From positions 62,001 to 126,000 of the forward strand of contig JALNYZ010000003.1 in assembly GCA_023229575.1 (NCBI GenBank): 64,000 nt of DNA, given 5' to 3'. Below the pieces are notes generated by a model, which made no database searches, was not told the DNA's origin, and saw only the letters and a list, made by a program, of their open reading frames with translations. Each line of letters starts with the position of its first letter. Position 1 is the stretch's first letter. The DNA comes from Prolixibacteraceae bacterium. Its GTDB lineage: Bacteria; Bacteroidota; Bacteroidia; Bacteroidales; Prolixibacteraceae. A program made the translations under genes and the position numbers. This document shows, piece after piece, positions 25,495 through 33,534 of this stretch.

Positions 25495-27831
25495 ATGAAG
25501 GATTACATCGTACACGACGGATGGAAAATCATCGAAGATGGATTTCATCCCGAACACAATAAAATTACTGAAAGCCTGATGAGCCTTGGAAATGGGCGAA
25601 TGGGGCACCGGGCCAATTTCGAGGAGAGATATTCCGGACTTACCCTGCCTGGAAGTTATGTGGCAGGAGTTTACTATCCCGACAAAACCCGGGTAGGATG
25701 GTGGAAAAACGGCTATCCCGAATACTTCGCCAAAGTGCTGAATGCCGCAAACTGGATTGGAATTGATATTCGGATCGGATCAACCCTATTGGATCTTCAT
25801 CAGTGCAAAGTGTTGTCATTCAGGCGCGAGCTCGATATGCTAAAGGGATTGCTCAACCGTTCTTTTACTGCAGAACTCTCAGATGGCAAGCAAGTGAAAG
25901 TGACCGCCCAGCGATTTGTGAGCATCGCCCACTCTGAGACCGGCGCCATCAGGTATACCATCGAAGCGCTGAATTTTAATGAAAAGGTGACCATCTCACC
26001 CTTCATCGATTTTGATGTGGTCAATGCTGACGCCAATTATGATGAGAAATTTTGGGACGAGGTCAATAAGTCAGTGGCGCTGGGCGAGGGATACATCACT
26101 GCCGAAGTTAGAAAAACACTGTTTCAGGTTTGTACCGGAATGAAATTCAAACTGATGAAAAACGGGGAGAGTCTCCGTTTCCATGCTGATTTTGAGGAGC
26201 GACAGAAATACGTATCAAATATTGTCTCTGTTTCTATGGAGCAAGGCGACAAACTTACCATCGAGAAGTTCGGCGTTTGTCTCTCTTCCGAATATTGTTC
26301 AAAAAATCAACTCAATGAAACGGCCAAACATCATCTCAATACTGCCTTCAAAAGGGGTTTCGACCGTTTGTTGCAGGATCATGTAGATTTGTGGCGCTCC
26401 AAATGGGAAACAAGCGATATTCTTATTAAGGGAGATATAGCTGCTCAGCAGGGGATCCGTTTTAACATCTTCCAGTTGCAGCAAACTTATACCGGTGAAG
26501 ATGAGCGACTCAATATTGGACCCAAAGGATTTACTGGAGAGAAATACGGAGGCTCAACCTATTGGGATACAGAAGCTTATTGTATACCCTTCTACCTGGC
26601 CACTGCCCCCTCAAAAATAGCACAAAATCTGCTCTCCTACCGGCACAAACACCTCCAGAAAGCAATAGAAAACGGAGAAAGGCTTGGATTCAAAAATGGC
26701 GCCGCCCTCTATCCCATGGTGACCATGAACGGGGAGGAGTGCCACAACGAGTGGGAGATTACCTTCGAAGAGATCCACCGAAACGGTGCAATCGCGTTCG
26801 CCATCTACGACTATGTCCGGTATACAGGCGATCAGGCATACCTTTTGCCAAAAGGGTTTGAAGTGTTGTTGGGCATATCCCGGTTCTGGTCGCAACGGGT
26901 CAACTGGTCTGAAGACAAACAAAAATATGTGATGCTGGGCGTAACCGGTCCAAACGAGTACGAAAACAATGTCAGCAACAACTTCCACACCAATAGGATT
27001 GCACAATGGACACTGAGTTATACGCTTCAAGTGATTGAAATGCTGAAGAGGGAGCATCCGAAGGCCTTTTCCCAGCTCAAATCGAAATGGAACTTCGACG
27101 AGGAGACAGAAACTTCGAGATGGAGGGATATCGTTGCGAAAATCTATTTCGCCTACGATGCTTCACGGGATATTTTCCTCCAGCAGGACGGCTTTCTGGA
27201 CAAAGAGCTGATACCTGCTTCCGAATTGCCACAAGAGGAAAGGCCGCTCAACCAAAACTGGTCCTGGGACAGGATTCTCCGTTCGCCGTACATCAAGCAA
27301 GCCGATACCCTGCAGAGTTTATACCTTTTTGAAAATCAATATGACACCGAAATCATTAAAAGACATTTTGATTTTTATGAGCCGCTGACAGTTCACGAAT
27401 CCTCTCTTTCACCCTGCATCCATACAATACTGGCAGCAAAAATTGGGTACACAACAAAGGCCTACGAGCTTTACCTGCGAACCTCCCGACTTGATCTGGA
27501 TGACTACAACAATGACACGGAAGATGGTTGCCACATCACCTCCATGGGAGGCACCTGGATGTCCTTTGTCCAGGGCTTCGGAGGAATGAGGGTTATCAAC
27601 GACCATCTGCACTTCGCCCCAATGCTTCCTGAAAAATGGGAGGGTTACTCCTTCCGGATCAATTTCAGAAATGCAACCATTAAAATTGAGGTAAACAAGA
27701 ATGATGTTGTTTTTGAGAACCATTCAGCCCACAAAATTGAACTTTCTGTTTATGGTTCGGATCTGGTAATTCCAGCTCAGGGCCAAATTATAAAAGAACT
27801 TAATTGTCAAAAAGATGAAAAGTATGTTTAG
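25495..27831 (+). CDS. GH65 maltose phosphorylase
   Basis: 778 residues, the normal length for GH65 phosphorylases, with no signal peptide, so cytoplasmic. N-terminal beta-sandwich (SLGNGRMGHRANFEE, LPGSYVAGVYYPDKT), then an (alpha/alpha)6 barrel with KYGGSTYWDTEAYCIPFYL and the general-acid Glu488 in VTGPNEYENNVSN, matching Glu487 of lactobacillal maltose phosphorylase. C-terminal EDGCHITSMGGTWMSFVQGFGG is family-typical. It splits maltose with phosphate into glucose and beta-glucose-1-phosphate, the substrate of the upstream pgmB. Kojibiose or trehalose phosphorylase cannot be excluded, but locus context favours maltose. It overlaps the next gene by 17 bases. Confidence 0.9.
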   Translation: MKDYIVHDGWKIIEDGFHPEHNKITESLMSLGNGRMGHRANFEERYSGLTLPGSYVAGVYYPDKTRVGWWKNGYPEYFAKVLNAANWIGIDIRIGSTLLDLHQCKVLSFRRELDMLKGLLNRSFTAELSDGKQVKVTAQRFVSIAHSETGAIRYTIEALNFNEKVTISPFIDFDVVNADANYDEKFWDEVNKSVALGEGYITAEVRKTLFQVCTGMKFKLMKNGESLRFHADFEERQKYVSNIVSVSMEQGDKLTIEKFGVCLSSEYCSKNQLNETAKHHLNTAFKRGFDRLLQDHVDLWRSKWETSDILIKGDIAAQQGIRFNIFQLQQTYTGEDERLNIGPKGFTGEKYGGSTYWDTEAYCIPFYLATAPSKIAQNLLSYRHKHLQKAIENGERLGFKNGAALYPMVTMNGEECHNEWEITFEEIHRNGAIAFAIYDYVRYTGDQAYLLPKGFEVLLGISRFWSQRVNWSEDKQKYVMLGVTGPNEYENNVSNNFHTNRIAQWTLSYTLQVIEMLKREHPKAFSQLKSKWNFDEETETSRWRDIVAKIYFAYDASRDIFLQQDGFLDKELIPASELPQEERPLNQNWSWDRILRSPYIKQADTLQSLYLFENQYDTEIIKRHFDFYEPLTVHESSLSPCIHTILAAKIGYTTKAYELYLRTSRLDLDDYNNDTEDGCHITSMGGTWMSFVQGFGGMRVINDHLHFAPMLPEKWEGYSFRINFRNATIKIEVNKNDVVFENHSAHKIELSVYGSDLVIPAQGQIIKELNCQKDEKYV

Positions 27832-29683
27832 CCTGAAGAGCGCTCTGTTGATGCTGTGCTTCCTCCTATCCTCAAATATCCAGGCCGCACCGAAACTGAA
27901 ACCGATGCTGGAGCGGGTGGAGCCTGCCTTTTGGTGGGTCGGATTTAAAAACCATAACCTGCAGTTGTTGGTCCATGGCGAGCAGATCTCCCTCACCAGA
28001 CCTGTTGTCAACTATCAGGGTGTTGCACTGGAATCTGTAGTTACGGTAGAAAATCCGAATTACCTGTTTCTGAACCTGAAAATTGATGCGAACACCTTAC
28101 CCGGAAAGTTCAACATCGATTTTGCGCTCAACGGCAAGGTCGTGCAGACTTTTCCCTATGAGCTCAAAGCGCGCGAGGCAGGGTCCGCCAACCGGATCGG
28201 CTTCAACAGTTCCGATGTGCTCTATCTTATCATGCCCGACCGTTTTGCCAATGGCGATCCGTCGAACGACTCCAAACCGGAGATGGCAGATAAATTGAAC
28301 CGATCAGAGCAATATGGCCGCCACGGCGGGGACATAAAAGGGATGCTCGATCATCTTGACTACGTGGCAGACCAGGGATATACCGCCCTTTGGCTCAATC
28401 CTGTTTTGGAAAACGACATGCCGCAAGCCTCCTACCACGGATACGCCACAACCGACTTCTACCGTGTCGATCGCCGTTATGGCAGCAACGAAGATTACCG
28501 TCAATTGGCCGATGCAGCAAAGAAAAAGGGGATCAAAATGATCATGGACATGATCTTCAACCATTGTGGTACCGGTCACTGGTGGATGAAAGACCTTCCC
28601 AGCAAAGATTGGCTCAATGCCGATGCAAAAACCATCACCAACCACCGCAAATCGGTTCAACAAGATCCTTACGGTGCACAGTGCGACAAGGATGAGTTCC
28701 ATGATGGCTGGTTTGTCCCCTCTATGCCCGACCTGAACCAAAAAAATCCATTGATGGCCAGGTACCTGATCCAAAATTCCATCTGGTGGATCGAATATGT
28801 AGGACTTTCAGGCATACGCATGGACACCTACCCCTATCCCTTTCCGGAGATGATGGCCGAATGGACCCGTGAAGTGATGGTCGAATACCCCGATTTCAAC
28901 ATCGTGGGAGAGGAGTGGAACACCAATCAGGTTCAGGTGGCTTACTGGCAAAATGGGAAAGTCAATCCGGACGGTTATCGCCCTTACCTGCGCAGTTTGA
29001 TGGATTTCCCGTTGCAGGACGGCATTGTCAAGGCATTTAGCGAAAAAGAGGGATGGAGTGAAGGCCTTAACCGGTTGTACGATGTTCTCGCACTCGACTT
29101 CCTCTATCCGAATCCCAAAGATCTGGTGGTCTTTGCCGATAACCACGATACAGAACGATTCTTTACAGCTATTCACGAAGATTTCAGTAAATTCAAAATG
29201 GCCATGGCCTACCTCATGACCATCCGGGGAACCCCGCAAATATATTATGGCAGCGATATTCTGATGACCGGCCGCAAGAGCGATGGCGATGGAATGCTCC
29301 GCAAAGACTTTCCCGGAGGCTGGGCCGGTGACAAGGTCAATGGTTTTACGGGCGAAGGGTTAACAGCCCAGCAAAAAGAGGCACAACAATACCTGAAAAA
29401 GTTGATCACATGGCGTAAGGGCAAAGAGGTGATACACACCGGTAAAATGCTCCACTACCTGGTAAAAGAGGGCGTTTATGCCTTCTTCCGTTACAACGAC
29501 AGAGAGAACATCATGGTAATTTTCAACAACAGCACCGAGGAGAAACCGTTCAAAAGCAATCACTACCGCGAAGGCCTTAAAGGATCGAACAAAGGTTATG
29601 AGGTGATTTCAGGAAAACCTGTCGATGATCTTGCAGCCCTTAAGATCCCTGCGCATACAGCCATGATTGTAGAATTAAAATGA
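27815..29683 (+). CDS. SusA-like periplasmic GH13 (neopullulanase/cyclomaltodextrinase type)
   Basis: 622 residues. Signal peptide (FSLKSALLMLCFLLSSNIQA), then an N-terminal beta-sandwich (VEPAFWWVGFKNHNLQLLV), typical of cyclomaltodextrinases. The GH13 barrel has YLIMPDRFANGDP, MDMIFNHCG, nucleophile Asp337 (SGIRMDTYPY), acid Glu366 (IVGEEWNTN) and Asp445 (ADNHDTERF), all present. The C-terminal beta domain ends MIVELK. It should trim imported oligosaccharides to maltose in the periplasm. It overlaps the phosphorylase gene by 17 bases; ATG 27824 is an alternative start. Terminator-like hairpin follows at 29714. Confidence 0.88.
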   Translation: MKSMFSLKSALLMLCFLLSSNIQAAPKLKPMLERVEPAFWWVGFKNHNLQLLVHGEQISLTRPVVNYQGVALESVVTVENPNYLFLNLKIDANTLPGKFNIDFALNGKVVQTFPYELKAREAGSANRIGFNSSDVLYLIMPDRFANGDPSNDSKPEMADKLNRSEQYGRHGGDIKGMLDHLDYVADQGYTALWLNPVLENDMPQASYHGYATTDFYRVDRRYGSNEDYRQLADAAKKKGIKMIMDMIFNHCGTGHWWMKDLPSKDWLNADAKTITNHRKSVQQDPYGAQCDKDEFHDGWFVPSMPDLNQKNPLMARYLIQNSIWWIEYVGLSGIRMDTYPYPFPEMMAEWTREVMVEYPDFNIVGEEWNTNQVQVAYWQNGKVNPDGYRPYLRSLMDFPLQDGIVKAFSEKEGWSEGLNRLYDVLALDFLYPNPKDLVVFADNHDTERFFTAIHEDFSKFKMAMAYLMTIRGTPQIYYGSDILMTGRKSDGDGMLRKDFPGGWAGDKVNGFTGEGLTAQQKEAQQYLKKLITWRKGKEVIHTGKMLHYLVKEGVYAFFRYNDRENIMVIFNNSTEEKPFKSNHYREGLKGSNKGYEVISGKPVDDLAALKIPAHTAMIVELK

Positions 29684-29713
29684 TGATTGATAGATAGTAA
29701 AGTGAATGCCATG

Positions 29714-29745
29714 AAATGGGGGAAGTGATTCTCCCATTTTCTTTT
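29714..29745 (+). terminator. Intrinsic terminator after the rightward sugar operon
   Basis: AAATGGGGGAA (29714-29724) and TTCTCCCATTT (29729-29739) form an 11-bp stem with one G-T pair, a 4-base loop and the T-rich tail TTTTCTTTT. Placed 31 bases after the GH13 stop. Confidence 0.75.
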
Positions 29746-29836
29746 AGTCTTTTCCTGCAATATTTCTAAATTCTCCATAATCTTTGTTTTGAGTAATTAT
29801 TTCTTTGATATATATGGAGATATGGAAAATGTTATT

Positions 29837-29883
29837 TATATTTGTCCATGAAATATTAAAGATGGATTTTAATATTTCATGGA
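29837..29883 (+). promoter_or_regulatory. -7 box plus perfect 16-bp inverted repeat ahead of the DUF4143 ATPase gene
   Basis: TATATTTG (29837-29844) is an exact Bacteroidota -7 box. The next base opens TCCATGAAATATTAAA, 7-base loop, TTTAATATTTCATGGA (29845-29883), a perfect 16-bp inverted repeat over the expected transcription start. A third half-site-like CCATGAAAAATTAA lies at 29900-29913. Layout fits an autoregulatory operator or a 5'-leader hairpin. No good -33 TTTG is seen at the usual distance. Confidence 0.5.
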
Positions 29884-29934
29884 TAAATTATATTTATTAC
29901 CATGAAAAATTAAATTCAAGTAAATGTCTCGATC

Positions 29935-31101
29935 ATGGCAATTTCAAGAAGAATTGGTTCTGAAATCAAAGATTCACTGGGTTTCTTTCCGGTAGTAGCG
30001 ATCATTGGTCCACGCCAGGTAGGCAAAACCACCCTTGCCAAATCCATTATGGAAGATGTGAATAAACCAACTCTTTATCTTGATCTTGAGCTACAGTCAG
30101 ATTTAAGCAGGCTCAACGATGCGGAACTTTTCTTTTCGTACCATACCGACAAACTTGTTGTGATTGATGAAGTTCAAAACAAGAAGGAGCTCTATCCACT
30201 ATTGCGTGCATTGGTTGATAAAACTGGCGAACCCGGACAATTTCTTTTGCTGGGTTCTGCATCCCCGGAACTGATCCGGCATTCTTCAGAATCTTTGGCC
30301 GGCAGGATTGCCTACCATCAGCTTTTCCCGTTCGATTTAACGGAAATTCCAGAATCGGCTTCTCAAAATGATCTCTGGATAAAAGGCGGCTTTCCAAAAT
30401 CCCTGTTTGCCCCCGGTAAAGATTTGTCGCAAAAATGGATGGAGAATTTTGTAAGCACCTATTTGAACCGTGATTTATTACAGCTTGGATTAAGCGCTTC
30501 TCCCACAACGATTCGCAACCTTTGGTCCATGATGGCCTATCTGAATGGTCAATTGTTCAATGCCACCAATCTTGCCAACTCGCTGGATGTGACAACCCCA
30601 ACTGTGAAACGGTACATCGATTTTCTGGAAGATGCATTTTTACTGAAAAGCCTTCACCCATTCTCATGGAACATGAAAAAGCGGCTGGTAAAGAGTCCGA
30701 AGATTTACCTGACCGACACCGGCATTCTGCACTATTTGACGGGGATAACTGATCTAAACAATTTAGCAGGAAATCCCATTGTAGGTAGTTCGTGGGAATC
30801 ATTTGTTGTCAATCAACTGATGGCGCTAAAGAATAATCAGATCACACTTTATTTTTACCGTACCCACCAGGGTACTGAAGTTGATTTGGTTTTTACCAAA
30901 GGATTAACCGTGGTTGCAACTGTCGAGATCAAATATTCCAACTCCCCGCAACTGAGTAAAGGAAACTATTTGGCCTTTGATGATCTGAAAGCCCCTGTCA
31001 ACTTTGTGATTACCCCCTCTTCTGACGATTATTTATTCAGGCAGGATATTCGGATTTGCTCCCTGAAAACGTTTATATCGACTTATTTACCGCTAATTTA
31101 A
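29935..31101 (+). CDS. AAA-type ATP-binding protein with DUF4143 domain
   Basis: 388 residues. Walker A at residues 25-33 (GPRQVGKTT, Lys31), Walker B in KLVVIDEVQ, sensor-like FLLLGSASPELI. The C-terminal DUF4143 half includes TTIRNLWSMMAYLNGQ, a winged-helix-like VTTPTVKRYIDFLEDAFLL and the nuclease-like tail YFYRTHQGTEVDLVFTKG...VATVEIKYSN. The family is abundant in Bacteroidota and archaea, often mobile, and its biological role is unresolved. The E-V-D...EIKYS end recalls PD-(D/E)XK nucleases. Its 3' end overlaps the convergent membrane-protein gene by 29 bases. It sits behind the palindromic element at 29845-29883. Confidence 0.85.
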   Translation: MAISRRIGSEIKDSLGFFPVVAIIGPRQVGKTTLAKSIMEDVNKPTLYLDLELQSDLSRLNDAELFFSYHTDKLVVIDEVQNKKELYPLLRALVDKTGEPGQFLLLGSASPELIRHSSESLAGRIAYHQLFPFDLTEIPESASQNDLWIKGGFPKSLFAPGKDLSQKWMENFVSTYLNRDLLQLGLSASPTTIRNLWSMMAYLNGQLFNATNLANSLDVTTPTVKRYIDFLEDAFLLKSLHPFSWNMKKRLVKSPKIYLTDTGILHYLTGITDLNNLAGNPIVGSSWESFVVNQLMALKNNQITLYFYRTHQGTEVDLVFTKGLTVVATVEIKYSNSPQLSKGNYLAFDDLKAPVNFVITPSSDDYLFRQDIRICSLKTFISTYLPLI

Positions 31102-31699
31102 GAGGTATAGAATCCCAAATAGTATCGGTCAAGAGGGAAAACCCATAGTAAACCGGCGACATGGTGAAGTAGACCACCTGCATCCAAACAGGGGCATGGA
31201 TACAGTCGCAATAGGGCAACCCTATGAAATTACTTGTCATCGTGTTTCGAATCTCCAGAATATGATAGGCAACCGTTTCGAAAAGTATTAGCAACACCCA
31301 AAATACTGGCACGAAAATTAAGAACTTGAAGATCTTTCTCTTGAAAGGCAATTGGTTACAGACTTCCCCGACACCCAGTAAAGTCAATGTCCAGGCCATT
31401 AAAGGCAGGGTGTTCATCCCAAAAATTGTCAGGTAGTCAAATTTATAACCGTAATAATCTTTGGCGAAATGAACCCAGATTGACGCCATAAGGGTCGAAA
31501 GGAGCAGGTGCAGGAAAGCTTCAATCCTTCTTTTTTGCAGCAAATAAAAAAAAATAAAGAGCCATGAACCCAATAAAATCCGGTCCGCATAGGCTCCCAA
31601 AAGAGTAAAAATTAGTATAACGGAGAAAGCTATGGAGAGATCTGGAAGAAGAAAACGATGATTTGCTACGGTTGAATATTCAGATGTCATGGAAGTCAA
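31073..31699 (-). CDS. Polytopic membrane protein of unknown function
   Basis: 208 residues with about five membrane helices (LSIAFSVILIFTLLG, SWLFIFFYLL, AFLHLLLSTLMASIW, TIFGMNTLPLMAWTLTLLG, FLIFVPVFWVLLILFETV). A periplasm- or cytosol-facing patch near the end has the cysteine pair LPYCDCIHAPVW. No family recognised. Transcribed toward the DUF4143 gene; the 3' ends overlap by 29 bases, which is rare enough to suggest one of the two arrived later. Start is at ATG 31699, with ATG 31690 as alternative. Confidence 0.55.
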   Translation of the reverse strand: MTSMTSEYSTVANHRFLLPDLSIAFSVILIFTLLGAYADRILLGSWLFIFFYLLQKRRIEAFLHLLLSTLMASIWVHFAKDYYGYKFDYLTIFGMNTLPLMAWTLTLLGVGEVCNQLPFKRKIFKFLIFVPVFWVLLILFETVAYHILEIRNTMTSNFIGLPYCDCIHAPVWMQVVYFTMSPVYYGFSLLTDTIWDSIPLKLAVNKSI

Positions 31700-31888
31700 G
31701 TTGGTAAATTGGCTAATCCCTTCTCAAATATAGGTTAAAATTGGTAATATTGCCTTCGAACAACCAAATTCTAATTCGATAGACACCGGTAAAACCATTA
31801 AGCACCTGGGAGTATAAATGCGATGAAGAATGAAACTGGGTGTCCGATTTATTGGTATAATTAAATCAGAACTTTTAAATCAAACATA

Positions 31889-32728
31889 ATGACAAATCAA
31901 ATTTACCCTTGTTTGTGGTTTGACAGTCAAGCCAAAGCAGCTGCAGAATACTACTGCTCCATTTTTAGCAATTCAAAAATCATCAATGAGTCGCCTATTG
32001 CTGTCCAATTTGAGCTGGAAGGGAAAAGAGTCATGGGATTAAACGGAGGTCCGATGTTTAAGATATCTCCCGCTATCTCCCTGTTTGTTACTTGTGGAAC
32101 GGTGGAAGAGATAGACAGAATCTGGCATTGGCTCTCCGAAGGCGGAAACGCCATGATGCCTCTGGACAAATATCCCTGGAGCGAAAAATATGGTTGGGTC
32201 GTAGATAAATTTGGGATGACCTGGCAATTGATGCTCGGGGACCTGGCATCAGATGGCCAAAAAATCATCCCTTCCCTCTTGTTTGTTGGGGAGCAATTTG
32301 GACATGGGCAACAGGCGATAGAGTCCTACACCGGAATTTTTCCAAATTCAGGGATACGACATCTTGAAGTTTACCCGGAGGGGGATGATCAACTCAAAGG
32401 AACGCTAATGTTTGGAAGTTTCTACTTGGATGGTTCCCAATTTGCCGCCATGGACGGACATGGAACACATGATTTTCAGTTCAACGAAGGGGTCTCTTTT
32501 GTCGTTGAATGTGAGACCCAGGTAGAGATCGACCATTATTGGGATACATTAACACATGGTGGAATGGAGGTGCAATGCGGTTGGCTGAAAGACAGGTATG
32601 GCGTATCGTGGCAAATCATACCTTCGAAGCTGGGGCAATTAATGTCGGATCCGGAAAGGGGCCCCCGGGTCATGCAGGAGTTGATGAAAATGCAAAAATT
32701 GGACATGGATATTTTGCTTAATGCCTGA
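31889..32728 (+). CDS. Two-domain VOC (PhnB-like) protein
   Basis: 279 residues built from two PhnB-like VOC modules. Module one: IYPCLWFDSQAKAAAEYYCS, MGLNGGPMFKISPAISLFV, and GWVVDKFGMTWQL. Module two: IIPSLLFVGEQFGHGQQAIE, FAAMDGHGTHDFQFNEG, and GWLKDRYGVSWQI. The pattern matches '3-demethylubiquinone methyltransferase-like' VOC proteins, usually annotated as glyoxalase/dioxygenase-like with unknown substrate. Cytoplasmic. It stands alone, with a REP-like repeat cluster after it. Confidence 0.8.
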   Translation: MTNQIYPCLWFDSQAKAAAEYYCSIFSNSKIINESPIAVQFELEGKRVMGLNGGPMFKISPAISLFVTCGTVEEIDRIWHWLSEGGNAMMPLDKYPWSEKYGWVVDKFGMTWQLMLGDLASDGQKIIPSLLFVGEQFGHGQQAIESYTGIFPNSGIRHLEVYPEGDDQLKGTLMFGSFYLDGSQFAAMDGHGTHDFQFNEGVSFVVECETQVEIDHYWDTLTHGGMEVQCGWLKDRYGVSWQIIPSKLGQLMSDPERGPRVMQELMKMQKLDMDILLNA

Positions 32729-32782
32729 TTTACAGGCGTATTAAAGCTATTGTACGATTAAAAATGGATCAGTGCCCATGTC

Positions 32783-32930
32783 GCAACTACGTTGCTTTAT
32801 CGTAACTTTATGTGTTCATCTACAAAGATATCGCAACTACGTTGCAAATCTAAAGGCTGCGGAGCAGCTAAATCTTTGTAGAAATGATTAAAATGAAAAT
32901 GAAAGCCATGGAGTGGCGATATCTGTGAAG
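32783..32930. repeat. REP-like cluster of palindromes
   Basis: GCAACTACGTTGC occurs at 32783-32795 and again at 32833-32845. Between TCTACAAAGAT (about 32819) and ATCTTTGTAGA (about 32882) two hairpins are nested, the second being GGCTGCGGAGCAGCT. A further GCCATGGAGTGGC follows at about 32908. The intergenic layout of several short stem-loops, each capped by a 3-5 base loop, is that of REP/BIME-type elements mobilised by Y1 (RAYT) transposases. Confidence 0.6.
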
Positions 32931-33004
32931 AAGTCAATGATTATTCATATTAATGTAAATGTTGGAATTTTACCTGACACAAAGGAAACTATAAATTCTA
33001 AATT

Positions 33005-33469
33005 ATGGAAAATTCAATAACTGTTATTACCGGAACCGAGAAATTATCAATGGTCGAAAATGATCAGCTTAAAGTCCTGATAAAGTTTTATAAGGCTTTT
33101 AATCAAGGTGATATGGAATTGATGCAAAGAATTTGGCTAAACAGTAGTGAGGCATCCATGAACAATCCGGTTGGCGGGATAAAAAGGGGTTGGGATGAAA
33201 TCAGGGCCGTCTACGACAAAATATTCAATGGCAGCGCCAAAGTTTATGTAGAATTTTATGATTTTACGCTTCACGCTACCGAAAATATGTTTTTTGCTAC
33301 CGGCCGAGAAAGAGGATACTTCGAAAAAGACGGATTAAGGATTGAACTGGCAATCAGGACATCTCGAATTTTTGTGAGAAGCGAGGGAGAATGGAAGCAT
33401 ATTCAACACCATGGCTCCATTGACGATCCGGAATTATTAAAAAAATATCAGCAGGCTATAAGATCTTAA
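33005..33469 (+). CDS. SnoaL/NTF2-like protein
   Basis: 154 residues with the NTF2-like pattern: an N-terminal helix containing LKVLIKFYKAFNQGDMEL, then WLNSSEASMNNPVGGIKRG, and strands FYDFTLHATENMFFATGRER and WKHIQHHGSID. Resembles the SnoaL_3/DUF4440 group that acts in general stress or as small isomerases and dimerisation modules; no catalytic role can be assigned. Cytoplasmic. The antiporter gene follows 65 bases later on the same strand and may share a transcript. Confidence 0.7.
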   Translation: MENSITVITGTEKLSMVENDQLKVLIKFYKAFNQGDMELMQRIWLNSSEASMNNPVGGIKRGWDEIRAVYDKIFNGSAKVYVEFYDFTLHATENMFFATGRERGYFEKDGLRIELAIRTSRIFVRSEGEWKHIQHHGSIDDPELLKKYQQAIRS

Positions 33470-33534
33470 TAATGGAACAATTTCTGAGCCCAACCATGCA
33501 CCAATGAATCCTTAAAACTTAAAGTGAATCAACC

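Noticed and set aside
26611..27057. Open frames on the minus strand within the GH65 gene and other enzyme genes
   Set aside because: They arise from codon bias of the sense gene; no start context, no recognisable protein text.
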